NCBI GenBank assembly: GCA_965220645.1
Contig: OZ244836.1
Coordinates: 2,418,001-2,482,000, forward strand
Origin: Aldehydirespirator sp965220645
GTDB lineage: Bacteria > Actinomycetota > Acidimicrobiia > Acidimicrobiales > Aldehydirespiratoraceae
Direction of reading: 5' to 3'
Length of the DNA stretch: 64,000 bases
Shown in pieces: positions 43,309 to 51,869 of this stretch. Every line of letters starts with the position of its first letter. The first letter of the stretch is position 1. A model generated the notes under the pieces. It was not told the DNA's origin. It made no database searches and saw nothing but the letters and a program-made list of their open reading frames with translations. Both the position numbers and the translations under genes were made by a program.

Positions 43309-43374
43309 CTCAACTGGCAGAGCAAGCGGCTGTTAACCGCTAGGTTGTGGGTTCGAGTCCCACCCCCGGAGCCA
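43299..43374 (+). tRNA. tRNA-Asn (GTT), integration target
   Basis: Acceptor TCCGGGG / CCCCGGA, anticodon loop CTGTTAA, encoded CCA. The last 17 bases are repeated at 50031-50047, marking it as the attachment site of the island. Its 5' end overlaps dnaG by 10 bases. Confidence 0.96.
43358..43374 (+). mobile_element. attL of the tRNA-Asn island
   Basis: TCCCACCCCCGGAGCCA, the T-arm to CCA end of tRNA-Asn, identical to 50031-50047. The tRNA stays intact after integration. Confidence 0.85.
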
Positions 43375-43432
43375 GCCGATGCCAATATAAGCTCAGGTCA
43401 GAGTCTATTTCTGGGCCGATCCTCTTTCGTCT

Positions 43433-43452
43433 TGTCCAACAGTCTGTCCAAC
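43433..43452 (+). other. Two TGTCCAAC motifs near attL (possible integrase arm sites)
   Basis: TGTCCAAC at 43433-43440 and 43445-43452, 12 bases apart. The same octamer occurs at 49906-49913 and 50021-50028 near attR. Integrases of this family bind such arm repeats; function here is inferred from placement. Confidence 0.45.
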
Positions 43453-43633
43453 CCTGCTGACCCTTCGAGTGCAGCGCGACTCGTCGTGATGCTCTTCATC
43501 GCCGGTCTCTTCTTCATCTGGGCCAGAAGATCCTAGAATCTGGCGGCTAGCAGGCCCGCTGTCGCTGTGCCACCTTGCGAGGCGCTTATATCGATCCAGC
43601 ACAGGGCGGGTCGAGGAGATAGCTTCTTTTAAG

Positions 43634-43649
43634 CGTATAGTTGTATACG
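43634..43649. promoter_or_regulatory. Palindromic operator of the MNT-HEPN pair
   Basis: CGTATA-GTTG-TATACG, a perfect 6-bp inverted repeat ending 4 bases before the ATG. It covers a -10-like TATACG. The first gene has an N-terminal winged helix and is the likely repressor. Confidence 0.55.
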
Positions 43650-43653
43650 GTTT

Positions 43654-44292
43654 ATGAAAGTTCCGGCTCCGTCGCTCGCACCGATCCTGCGCTCGAATGC
43701 GCAAGGCCGCATCCTGGCGCGGGTGCTCGCCGATCCCGAGAAAAGCTACAGCCTGTCGGAGTTGGTCACCTGGTCGAAGACCTCCATGCCCACGGTCACA
43801 CGCGAGGTCCGGCGAGCCGAGGAGGCTGGCATAGTGATCACCGAGAAGGTCGGCCCCATCCGGTTTGTGCGCGCCGGGGTCGACCATCCTCTGTACAGCT
43901 CCGTGCGCCGGATCATCCTTGCCACCTACGGCCCGCCGATCGTGGTGGCCGAGGAGTTCGCAGACGTGGAGGGCGCCGATGCCGTCGTGCTGTTCGGCTC
44001 ATGGGCCGCACGGTATGCGGGCGAGCCCGGCCGAGCGCCCAACGATGTTGACGTGCTCGTCGTCGGCAGCGCCGACCGCGATGTCGTGGACGAGGCCGCG
44101 GAACGAGTCGAGCGACGGATCGGCATGCCGGTGCAGGCCACCGTGCGGACTCGCTCGCAGTGGGAATCCGGCCGAGAGAGCTTCATCCGCGAGATCAAGT
44201 CGCGAACGATGCTGCCCGTCCTCGCGGGCGTCGAACAGCCATTCACCCCTGAACTCGGTGCGCTTGAGCCTGGAGGAGGCAAAGCCCGGTGA
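43654..44292 (+). CDS. Winged-helix plus MNT nucleotidyltransferase protein (antitoxin-like)
   Basis: 212 residues. Residues 1-75 form a winged-helix DNA-binding domain (RILARVLADPEKSYSLSELV, SMPTVTREVRRAEEAGIV). Residues 100-190 form a minimal nucleotidyltransferase (MNT): VVLFGSWAARYAGE, then NDVDVLVVG, the GS-x10-DxD pattern with both Asp residues kept. MNT proteins neutralise HEPN RNases by adding AMP. The next gene overlaps by 4 bases and encodes a HEPN-like protein, so this is probably an antitoxin that also represses its own promoter. Confidence 0.82.
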   Translation: MKVPAPSLAPILRSNAQGRILARVLADPEKSYSLSELVTWSKTSMPTVTREVRRAEEAGIVITEKVGPIRFVRAGVDHPLYSSVRRIILATYGPPIVVAEEFADVEGADAVVLFGSWAARYAGEPGRAPNDVDVLVVGSADRDVVDEAAERVERRIGMPVQATVRTRSQWESGRESFIREIKSRTMLPVLAGVEQPFTPELGALEPGGGKAR

Positions 44293-44765
44293 GCTGGGCG
44301 CGCGGGCGCGCAGATGTGGAGCGGTTGATCACCGACGGCGAGCTAGAGCGGGTGAGGCCCTCTGTCGAGGTGGCGGCCCGCCTGCTTGCGGATGCCAGCG
44401 CGCACGTCAGCCTCGCTTCGAAAGGCATTGAAGAGGATCCCGCCGGCGCACTTCAGCTTTGCTACGACGCCGCCCGCAAGGCGGCGACCGCCCTCCTCGC
44501 GGCGCAGGGGCTGCGAGCCACCACCCGAGGGGGCCACATCGCTGTGATCGATGCCGTCCGCGCCCAGTTCAACGATGAGGGCGGGATGGCGATCTTCGGG
44601 CGCTTGCACGCTCTGCGTCGACGCCGCAACCGCACCGAGTATCCCGACGATGAGTCGCCGGGCGTCAACGACGATGACGCCCGCAGGGCGCTCGACACCG
44701 CCCGGGGCGTACTCCAGGCCGCCGAGCGACTACTCGGCAGCGGGCGTCTGGAGATCTTCGACTAG
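44289..44765 (+). CDS. HEPN-like protein (toxin candidate of MNT-HEPN pair)
   Basis: 158 residues from a GTG overlapping the MNT stop. All-helical. LQLCYDAARKAATALLAAQG is the HEPN-like helix, and the basic LRRRRNRTEYPDD late in the chain is typical of HEPN relatives paired with MNT genes. The classic Rx4-6H RNase motif is not evident; the RN-x-x-EY pattern stands there, so catalytic activity is uncertain. Confidence 0.75.
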   Translation: MSWARGRADVERLITDGELERVRPSVEVAARLLADASAHVSLASKGIEEDPAGALQLCYDAARKAATALLAAQGLRATTRGGHIAVIDAVRAQFNDEGGMAIFGRLHALRRRRNRTEYPDDESPGVNDDDARRALDTARGVLQAAERLLGSGRLEIFD

Positions 44766-44867
44766 ACCCAAATCATCAACGCGGATCTCATGCCGTGGCC
44801 TCGGTCCCCGTCGGGCCCGGCATCGGCTTCGAGCTCTCAGCGGGCATTGCGCAGGCTGTGCTTCCGA

Positions 44868-45065
44868 TCACGCCCCGGGGCGCGTTGCTAGCCATTCGTC
44901 GATGACGTGGACGGGCCAGCCGACGGCGTTGGCGCTGAGTCGGATGGGCTGGGGGAACTCGCCCGCTCGCCGAAGGCGCCAGATGGTTGTTCTTGACAGC
45001 CCTAGCTGGGCTTCGAGGTCGGCGACCCGCAGAATCTGGCGTTCGGGTCGTGCGGTCACGAGCAT
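44868..45065 (-). CDS. AlpA-like helix-turn-helix / excisionase
   Basis: 65 residues. ILRVADLEAQLGLSRTTIWR followed by LRRAGEFPQPIRLSANAVGW is the AlpA/MerR-like winged helix used as Xis by integrative elements. The ATG at 45065 has GGAGG-like sequence upstream on the minus strand (CCCACCGGAGGCTCCC). With the integrase 3.7 kb away it would direct excision of the island. No replication gene follows, unlike in typical AlpA-Rep-Int elements. Confidence 0.8.
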   Translation of the reverse strand: MLVTARPERQILRVADLEAQLGLSRTTIWRLRRAGEFPQPIRLSANAVGWPVHVIDEWLATRPGA

Positions 45066-45819
45066 GGGGAGCCTCCGGTGGGAGCGTTAGTCACTCGGGA
45101 GGGGTGCCCGAAAGCGGATTGCGCAGAATCCTCCCGGGCTGCCCAAGACGTGGAGTTCCCCAGGGTTGCCCTGTAGGGATACGCGATGGTCTTGAGCACT
45201 CCAGCGAGTGTCTGGGGATCTGTTGTAGGGGTGATCTCAGCCAGCTGGCTACCGCGACGATCTGGCGCGTCGACACACTGCTGTCTGTACAGCTCACTGC
45301 CTGCGGCCGCGCCGTGGCGTCGCGCTCGTCACGGTTGATCCCTCGCCACCAACCAGAATTGCGCAACCGTTCCGCCTCGGACTCTGCGGTCCGCCGCTCG
45401 TCACCGGCGCAGGTCATCGGGCGGATCGCCGTCGTCGACCCACGCCAGATCAACACCACAAGTGCCCAGACCCGCTGCAGTCGCCGCGCAGCCGTTGGCG
45501 CCTCGACGCCAGCTGCGAGCCCGCCCGTTGTGTGTGTAAGGCAGTGCCAAGCCATGCCCGCAACCTAGAGACGAGACACGAACGCTCGCGAACGCTCGCG
45601 AACGCACCCCTGCTGACCTGCCTAAACGCGACCCCACAGCCATGCCCGCAGGCACCGTTCAGGCGAGGTGCCCGCGACTTGCGGGGCCGCTGTAGCAGCC
45701 GACACCGCCGAGGGCAAGCTGCAAGTCCCGGCGGGCTGACAACCCTGAGTCAACCACCGACGAGGGCTCCAGACCGCGGACTGCCCACACCGCGGTCCCG
45801 GCGGCTCGGCGGGGCGACG
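45066..45819. other. Stretch without a supported gene
   Basis: About 750 bases between the excisionase and the transporter remnant. Frames in it are Arg-rich and have no recognisable domain. It holds three GAACGC repeats at a 10-base period (45580-45605). It may be decayed coding sequence of the island. Confidence 0.5.
45580..45605 (+). repeat. GAACGC repeats at 10-bp period, cluster 1
   Basis: GAACGC at 45580, 45590 and 45600, each ten bases apart. Same hexamer as in clusters at 46898-46945 and 47032-47057. Confidence 0.7.
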
Positions 45820-46480
45820 ATGCTCGTGTCCGGGTTCGGGTTCGGCGCCACCGGTGCCATCTCCCGCAGCATCGACACCGGCGCCAGGCAGATCGCCAGC
45901 TGGCGGGGCCTGATCGGCGGAACCGGCGCGCTGGTCTAGGTGTGTGTGCGGAGCCGAGTCGGCAGCCCGCCGCCCGGTCTGCGGATCCGTGCGACCCTCG
46001 GCCCGCAGGGCCTGCTGCTGCTCGTGCCGGCCGCGGTGTCGATGATCCTCTACATCGACGCGCTGTAGAGGATCGAGGTGGCCAACGTCACCGTGATCTC
46101 GGCCACCGTGCCGCTCCTGGCCGCCAGACTGGCGTGGCTGATCCTGCGGGAGCGTGTACGGCGCTCGACGGTGATGGCAACCGCGGTGGCCATAGCCGGC
46201 GTGACCCCCACCGTGGCAGGGAACCTGGGGCCCGGCGACCTCGACGCCAACCTGCGGGCCGTGGTGCTGGCATTCCTGCTCGCCCTGCTGATCGTGCTAC
46301 TCCGCCGATTCGAAGGAGCCGACACGGTGCCGGCTCTGTGCTCGGCCCGGGTGCTGGCGTTAGTAGCGGCGCTGGTGGTGGCCGACCCGCTGGGGGTGGC
46401 CGCCGACCAGTTCCGGCTCATTGTGTTCTTCGGGCTCGTGTTCGCGTGCCATCCCCGTGGCCATCCAGTAGCCGACGCGC
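45820..46480 (+). pseudogene. Decayed DMT/EamA-family transporter
   Basis: Fragments of an EamA permease are recognisable in shifting frames: SGFGFGATGAISRSIDTGAR then QIASWRGLIGGTGALV (stop at 45937), LGPQGLLLLVPAAVSMILYI (another frame, TAG at 46067), and IEVANVTVISATVPLLAARL then AWLILRERVRRSTVMATAVA from 46072 on, fading after ADPLGVAADQFRLIVFFGLV. At least one frameshift and two stop codons break it. The two-fold EamA repeat is only partly left. Confidence 0.75.
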
Positions 46481-46647
46481 GTTGCAGCCGAGCAACTACA
46501 ACAGGCCACGGCGATGCCATCGGCCGCTACAAGCGACGAGCTTCCCGAGAAGGCCCTGGGTGCTGGGGCCGCTGCAGGGAGCCGGGACGCGGGCTGCGGT
46601 CAGCCGGCGTGGCGGGCGGCGGGAGCGTTGTAGGGCTGGCGGTGAGT

Positions 46648-47057
46648 GCGTTCGGGGCCTTCTGGGGGTCTGTTGGCATGCGTTCGGTCTGTGCGGAAGG
46701 TGCGTTCGGTTGTCGTTTGGCGGTGGAGCGGGGAGGGTCTGAGAGGGGATGGCCGGGGGCGTTCCGGGGGGTGCGTTCGCTTTGGGCGTTCGGGGGCGGT
46801 TTGGGCGCCACACGTTTGCACTAAAGAGCTCGCCCAGGCCAGAAGGGGTGCGCTTCGGCCATTTCGGAGGCCTCAAGACGCTTGCCGTTGGCGGGGTGAA
46901 CGCAAGCGAACGCGGGGGTGAACGCGACCGAACGCTAGCGAACGCTGCGGCGACAACGGTCTATCTCACTGCCTTTCGCTCGTTAGTCAATCCGCCGTGC
47001 TCTTCGCCGGATCTCGGGGTGTCGTGAGGGTGAACGCACAGGAACGCTGAGGAACGC
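46648..47057. repeat. Inverted fields of GAACGC / GCGTTC repeats
   Basis: GCGTTC occurs at 46648, 46680, 46702, 46759, 46773 and 46786; its complement GAACGC at 46898, 46908, 46920, 46930, 46940, then 47032, 47042, 47052. The right clusters keep a 10-12 base period, about one DNA turn. The two fields face each other around about 46840. No supported gene lies between 46480 and 47275, so this stretch may be an origin- or regulator-binding region. Confidence 0.6.
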
Positions 47058-47275
47058 TCACGCGACTGCTGTCGCGGCGACGGTGTATGCCGCGTGCCGC
47101 GAAGTCGACCCAGTTCACGGTGTCTTGTGGGACATCTGCCGATGAACCAATGGCCAGCCACGAGCGATCTGAACCGACCTGGGCGTCTAGGGCTGCTGTA
47201 GCACGTTCGCTCCAGGAGCACCTCGACCGTGTGTGTCAAGGGCCAGGCTGTGGGCCGGGCACCTACACTGGTGCT

Positions 47276-47677
47276 GTGAGCAGGCCCAGGACCAAACCCC
47301 GCAGCACGGCCATGACGGTGCAGCGGCTCGCGGCCGAGCTCGTCGACCCGAGTTGGCGTGACGCGGATCGGCCGTTGGTTCAGTTCGTCATGGACTGGCG
47401 CCGCTATCCCGAACAGCGCGACGCGGTCCTGGCGACGGTTCCGCCGCCTGCAACGAGCGAGTTGGTGCAAGCCAAGATGGCTGCGGTGGTTCATGCTCTG
47501 TGTGACCGTGACCACGTCACGGTGCCCGATTGGGTGCACCGGTGTCGGACTGAACCCGAGATCGCTCTGTTCGGCGCGTATCTCCACACCCCGTATGGCC
47601 AGCGCATACGCGGCCGCTCGCCGCGGGTGTGCGCCGTCCACGGTGTTTGGTTCAGCGCCGATCTCTTAGACGCCTGA
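47276..47677 (+). CDS. Unrecognised protein, partner of nucleotidyltransferase
   Basis: 133 residues from the GTG at 47276 (an ATG at 47312 is also possible). The sequence is mostly helical and ends with a compact motif region: HVTVPDWVHRCRTEPEIALF, then RGRSPRVCAVHGVWFSADLL. I do not recognise a named domain. The stop is 4 bases before the start of a nucleotidyltransferase gene, so the two form a unit; by analogy with nucleotidyltransferase toxin-antitoxin pairs it may be the antitoxin, but this is inference. Confidence 0.65.
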   Translation: MSRPRTKPRSTAMTVQRLAAELVDPSWRDADRPLVQFVMDWRRYPEQRDAVLATVPPPATSELVQAKMAAVVHALCDRDHVTVPDWVHRCRTEPEIALFGAYLHTPYGQRIRGRSPRVCAVHGVWFSADLLDA

Positions 47678-47681
47678 TGCT

Positions 47682-48290
47682 GTGGAGCCTGAACGCTTCG
47701 ACGAACTCGACGCGCAGCGGTTGGGTGTGCTGTTTGCTGAACTCGACGCCGAGCTGGCCGGCCGGCGCGAGCCGATTGAGGTTCTTGTAGCCGGCGGCGC
47801 GGCGCTCGCGTTCAAATGGAGCGACCGCAGCACCTACGACGTGGACCTCATCGGCGGGGACTTTCCTGCCGATTTTCGCCGGGCCGTCGCCACCGTCGCG
47901 GATCGCAACGACCTGGAATGGAACTGGGTCAACGACGGTGGCACCGTGGGCGCTCCCGCGCTCGAACCCAAACCGCGGCCGCTGTATGTCGGGGAGAACT
48001 TCTCCGCCTACAGCCCTGATGACCGCTACCTGTTGGCCATGAAACTGTTCGCAGCCCGCAACCGGGACTTCGACGACGCCGTGCGGCTCAGCACCGAAAC
48101 AGACATCACCTCCGTTGAGACAATGCTCCAACTAATCGACGACGCCTACTACCACAACGTCATCCCCGCCGAGATCGAAGACTTCATCAACGATGTCGCT
48201 CGCGCGGTCGCCGAACGCGACCCCCTCCAAACCCACCGCAACAACCCCGTCCGCCGCCGCAGCCGACATGACGGAGGCCTCAGCCTCTAA
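47682..48290 (+). CDS. DUF6036/AbiEii-like nucleotidyltransferase
   Basis: 202 residues from a GTG. The fold start VLVAGGAALAFKWSDRSTYD with VDLIGG gives the GG-x(n)-DxD-type nucleotidyltransferase site. Downstream, FSAYSPDDRYLLAMKLFAAR followed by NRDFDDAVRL is the helical segment conserved in DUF6036/AbiEii-like proteins. Such enzymes act as toxins or phage-defence effectors by modifying tRNA. Paired with the gene 4 bases upstream; lies in the island cargo. Confidence 0.75.
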   Translation: MEPERFDELDAQRLGVLFAELDAELAGRREPIEVLVAGGAALAFKWSDRSTYDVDLIGGDFPADFRRAVATVADRNDLEWNWVNDGGTVGAPALEPKPRPLYVGENFSAYSPDDRYLLAMKLFAARNRDFDDAVRLSTETDITSVETMLQLIDDAYYHNVIPAEIEDFINDVARAVAERDPLQTHRNNPVRRRSRHDGGLSL

Positions 48291-48731
48291 CCCCCCGCCC
48301 TGTGACCGAGGCCTTCAGCGGTCGCACCGTCCCCTCAAGAGCATCCAGCAGCCAGCTGCGGACCCCTCAGATCACGCCCGATACACAATATTCCTGACAG
48401 GCCCCAAATTTTCGAAGTTCAAAGGGTGTTTCTGGTGCATGTGCGGTGTCGGAGGGGACACTCGCAAATGATGGGGGAGTGTCGCCCAGGCGGTAGCGGG
48501 CGGGGCGTGTCGTACCGCGCTATGCGCGCCTTATTCGGTGCGCACGAGTAGGCACCGGGTCACTAGGCCACTGGTGAGTCCTGAGAACCGTGGACGGCCG
48601 AGCATTGGGGTGTGGCCTCCTCGCTGCTCATTCCATCCAGTGGCAACCGTGGCCGCTGCCGTCCAGCCCGTTTCACCGAATCCTCAGAAGCGGCCAACAG
48701 CGCACTTCGGGCGCGGACCTGACGGGCTGAC
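48291..48731. other. Intergenic region, no gene seen
   Basis: About 440 bases between the nucleotidyltransferase and integrase genes, which converge. It includes an AT-richer part at about 48380-48430. I see no tRNA, strong hairpin or supported frame. Confidence 0.5.
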
Positions 48732-49868
48732 TTACGTGGCCGAAAGACACTCTGACCAGTCATCCATGACCTTGCGGCGGGCATCAAGCAGATCCGACCG
48801 CTGGTAGGCCCGCTCGATCTTCCCGGCGACATGCCCGAGTTGAGCTTCGGCGATCTCGCGGGGGATGCCCTGCTCGGCTGCCCAGCTTCGGAAGCTCGCC
48901 CGCATCCCGTGGACGGTGCCGGGGATGTCGTTCTCGCGCAATAGCTTCGACAGGCCCGAGTCCGAGAGTGCGCGCCCGCGGCCGGTCGGGGCGGGGAAGA
49001 CATGTCCGCTGCCGTCGGCGTAGCGGTGGGCCTCGGCCAGCGCCGCCAGCGCCATCTTCGACAGTGGCACGACGTGGGGCCGCTGAGTCTTGCTGCGCTC
49101 GCCGGGGATGGTCCACGTCTCGGCGTCGCGGTCGATCTCATCCCAGCGCGCCAGCCGGGCCTCGCCCGAGCGGCAGGCGGTGGCGACGATGAACCGGAGG
49201 CACGCCTTCGACACGGGCCACGCCCGAGCGGAGCCGTCCACGATCCGCAGCGCCTCGGCGATCTCGCCGTGGGGGAGGCTCCGGTGGTGCTTGGGCGGGG
49301 CGGTGTGCTTGGGGAGCGCTGCGGTGAGCGCGGGGCCGGCGGGGTCGGCGGTGCGGTGGCCCTCGGCGATGGCCCAGCGCATGACCATGCCGAGACGGGT
49401 ACGGAGCTTGCGAGCGGTCTCGGGCTTGTCGTGCCAGACCGGGCGCAACACGCGAGCTAGGTCGCTGGTGGTGATCTGATCGACCGGAACCCTGCCGAGC
49501 GACACGGCGTAGGTGAGGGGTCGTCGCCAGTTCGTCTCGGAGCGGCCGTTCTTCCAGCCTCCGCGGTGGCCGTCGATGACGGCCTCTACGGCCTCGTTGA
49601 AGGTCGGTACGCCGGAGTTGGTCCGCGTACTTCTGGGGTCGCCCCCGCGGCGGGAGATGCGCCGGTACTCGAACGCGATCTCGCGGGCCTCGGCCAACGG
49701 CGTGTAGGCCACCGCCCCCAGGCCGATGTCCCGGCGCTTGCCGTGGATGGTGCCTCGCCAGACCCATTGCTTCGATCCTCCGGGGGCGACGCGTAGGATG
49801 AGACCGTGCTGATCGATGTACTTGCCGGGCTCGCTGATCGACCGGACTTTTGTCGCTGTCAGCTTCAT
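48732..49868 (-). CDS. int: Tyrosine recombinase / phage-type integrase
   Basis: 378 residues. N-terminal DUF4102-like arm-binding part (MKLTATKVRSISEPGKYIDQ, then GLILRVAPGGSKQWVWR), a core-binding helical domain, and the catalytic domain: Arg in ATACRSGEARLARW, His-x-x-Arg in HGMRASFRSW, His in QLGHVAGK and the nucleophile Tyr in ERAYQRSDLLD. This is the P4-like class that integrates at tRNA 3' ends. It lies 162 bases from attR, reading away from it. Confidence 0.95.
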   Translation of the reverse strand: MKLTATKVRSISEPGKYIDQHGLILRVAPGGSKQWVWRGTIHGKRRDIGLGAVAYTPLAEAREIAFEYRRISRRGGDPRSTRTNSGVPTFNEAVEAVIDGHRGGWKNGRSETNWRRPLTYAVSLGRVPVDQITTSDLARVLRPVWHDKPETARKLRTRLGMVMRWAIAEGHRTADPAGPALTAALPKHTAPPKHHRSLPHGEIAEALRIVDGSARAWPVSKACLRFIVATACRSGEARLARWDEIDRDAETWTIPGERSKTQRPHVVPLSKMALAALAEAHRYADGSGHVFPAPTGRGRALSDSGLSKLLRENDIPGTVHGMRASFRSWAAEQGIPREIAEAQLGHVAGKIERAYQRSDLLDARRKVMDDWSECLSAT

Positions 49869-49905
49869 TAGGGTTCGACTCCCACCTCGTTTTTGTCCAT
49901 CTTCG

Positions 49906-50028
49906 TGTCCAACACTCGGACGAAACAGAGGGTAACGAAGTGAAACGCCGTGTACAAGTAAATAGCGGTCTGACCTGGGGATTTGTTACATGGCGACACA
50001 CTGAGAAACGGCGTGAAACTTGTCCAAC
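49906..50028 (+). other. TGTCCAAC motifs near attR (possible integrase arm sites)
   Basis: TGTCCAAC at 49906-49913 and 50021-50028, both continuing as ACTC, plus a related TGTCCATC at 49894. They mirror the pair near attL. Confidence 0.45.
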
Positions 50029-50030
50029 AC

Positions 50031-50047
50031 TCCCACCCCCGGAGCCA
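50031..50047 (+). mobile_element. attR of the tRNA-Asn island
   Basis: TCCCACCCCCGGAGCCA, identical to the tRNA-Asn 3' end at 43358-43374. Confidence 0.85.
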
Positions 50048-50076
50048 CCGGATGGGGCTATAGGCGGAGGTCAGTC

Positions 50077-50411
50077 ATGGAGCGAGAGAGGCGTATCGGT
50101 GTCCCTGGGCAGGGTCAGATTGACGCTACCGAGGTCCTCGAGTCTCCGGCAGACGATGGAACCGCTCGTGAGAGATTCGTCGAACGATGGGCGGAGGTAG
50201 CCGTGTCGCAGGCAATCGTCCGAACCATCAATGACCCCGCTGGCCTTATCGCAACGGTGGCGGGAATCGACGGAGCGTGGGGCTTCGGCCAATCGGAGGA
50301 TGAAGCGCTGGATGACTTGAGGTCCGTGCTCGTGGACTGGGCGAGCCTCAAACTTGAGGACGGCGACGACGACATCCCCAGCATGGAGGGCGTACATCTA
50401 GTCACAGCCCC

Positions 50412-50415
<4 letters not shown>
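50077..50415 (+). CDS. hicB: HicB-family antitoxin-like protein
   Basis: 112 residues. The C-terminal part AGIDGAWGFGQSEDEALDDL, then RSVLVDWASLKLEDGDDDIP, has the HicB partial-RNase-H pattern (short strand, then EA-x-x-x-L helix, then IP). A 50-residue N-terminal extension precedes it; no ribbon-helix-helix or HTH is clear. Overlaps the hicA start by 4 bases (ATGA). It lies just outside attR, between it and another att-like copy. Confidence 0.75.
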
Positions 50416-50683
<268 letters not shown>

Positions 50684-50717
50684 GCGGCGCAGGTGCAGGC
50701 AAGAACCGGGAGTCGCG

Positions 50718-51869
50718 GTGGATCTGAACTGGAGCGCGGCACAAGACGAGACGCGCCTGGAGCTGCGGGGCTGGCTGGAGCGCAATCTGGCCGAGTGGCG
50801 GGCCGAGATCGGCACTGAACTGTCCGGCGACACCCGCCAGGGATTCGCCCAGCAGCTCCTGTGGGAGCAGCGGCTGTTCGAGGCGGGGTGGTCGGCCGTG
50901 GCGTGGCCCGAGGCCTACGGAGGCCGCGACGGCACGCTGTGGGACTGGCTCATCTTCGAGGAGGAATATTGGCGGGCCGGCGCACCCCAGCGGGTGACCC
51001 AGAACGGGATCCAGATCCTGGCGCCGTCCATCTTCGAGCACGGCACGCAGGCCCAGAAGGATCTTCTGCTGCCTCGCATCGCCGCGGCTCAGGACCTGTG
51101 GTGTCAAGGCTGGTCCGAGCCCAACGCGGGCAGCGACCTGGCCGGGGTGTCCAGCCGAGCCCGGCGCGTGCAGGGCGGCTGGGTGCTCGACGGCCAGAAG
51201 ACGTGGACCACCAGGGGCGCTTTCTGCACCCACCTCTTCGGCCTGTTCCGTTCCGACCCGGCCTCGGAGCGGCACCGGGGGCTGACATACCTGCTGGTGC
51301 CCCTCGATCTCGACGGGATCGTTGTGCGGGGGTTCGGCCGACTCGACGGCGACGAGGGTTTCGCCGAGGTGTTCTTCACCGAAGCGTTCCTGCCCGACGA
51401 CGCCGTCGGGGGAGGGGTGGTCCTCGGCGAAGTGGGCCGGGGCTGGCGCGTCGCGGTGTCGGCGGCCAGCACCGAACGCGGGTTGCTGCGCTCGCCGGGC
51501 CGCTACCAGGCCACCGTCACCAGCCTGCTCGACCTGTGCTCGGAGCGGGGAGCGGATGCAGCAATGCGCCGCCGCATCACGGCAGCCTGGATGCGAGTGG
51601 ACGCCTACCGCCTCCAGACCCTGCAAACCGTCACGGCGCTCCTAGACGGCCGCGACCTCGGCTCGGAGGCGAGCTTGGCCAAGGTCTGGTGGTCGGAACT
51701 CGACATCGAACTGCACGAGATAGCCCTCGACCTGCTCGGCCCCGACGCCGAACTGGAGGGGTCCTGGAGCAAGGGGCATCAATTCTCGCTGGCCGGTCCC
51801 ATCTATGCGGGCACGAACGAGGTTCAGCGCAACATCGTGGCCGAGCGCGTCCTAGGCCTGCCCCGATGA
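50718..51869 (+). CDS. Acyl-CoA dehydrogenase, large-subunit type
   Basis: 383 residues from a GTG. FAD-binding strand LWCQGWSEPNAGSDLAGVSS and WVLDGQKTWTT; the C-terminal block is GPIYAGTNEVQRNIVAERVL, where the common catalytic Glu (YEGT) is Ala. In actinobacteria such proteins pair with a second dehydrogenase-like subunit to form heterotetramers (for example in steroid side-chain oxidation). The next gene overlaps by 4 bases and supplies that partner. Confidence 0.9.
   Translation: MDLNWSAAQDETRLELRGWLERNLAEWRAEIGTELSGDTRQGFAQQLLWEQRLFEAGWSAVAWPEAYGGRDGTLWDWLIFEEEYWRAGAPQRVTQNGIQILAPSIFEHGTQAQKDLLLPRIAAAQDLWCQGWSEPNAGSDLAGVSSRARRVQGGWVLDGQKTWTTRGAFCTHLFGLFRSDPASERHRGLTYLLVPLDLDGIVVRGFGRLDGDEGFAEVFFTEAFLPDDAVGGGVVLGEVGRGWRVAVSAASTERGLLRSPGRYQATVTSLLDLCSERGADAAMRRRITAAWMRVDAYRLQTLQTVTALLDGRDLGSEASLAKVWWSELDIELHEIALDLLGPDAELEGSWSKGHQFSLAGPIYAGTNEVQRNIVAERVLGLPR

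Larger units (their letters stand above)
43375..50047. mobile_element. Integrated island at tRNA-Asn, about 6.7 kb
   Basis: Bounded by a perfect 17-bp repeat of the tRNA-Asn 3' end, with a tyrosine integrase next to the right end and an AlpA-like excisionase inside. TGTCCAAC motifs lie near both ends as possible integrase arm sites. Cargo: an MNT-HEPN pair, a nucleotidyltransferase pair and a decayed DMT transporter. No conjugation, capsid or clear replication gene is seen, so it is a small satellite-like or decayed element. Confidence 0.85.

Noticed and set aside
45091..45555. Minus-strand frame in the island
   Set aside because: No ribosome site, no recognisable domain, Arg-rich composition typical of chance frames here. 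Left as unexplained sequence.
46496..46876. Pro/Arg-rich minus-strand frames
   Set aside because: Low-complexity translation of the GCGTTC repeat field; several overlapping frames look alike, so none is credible.
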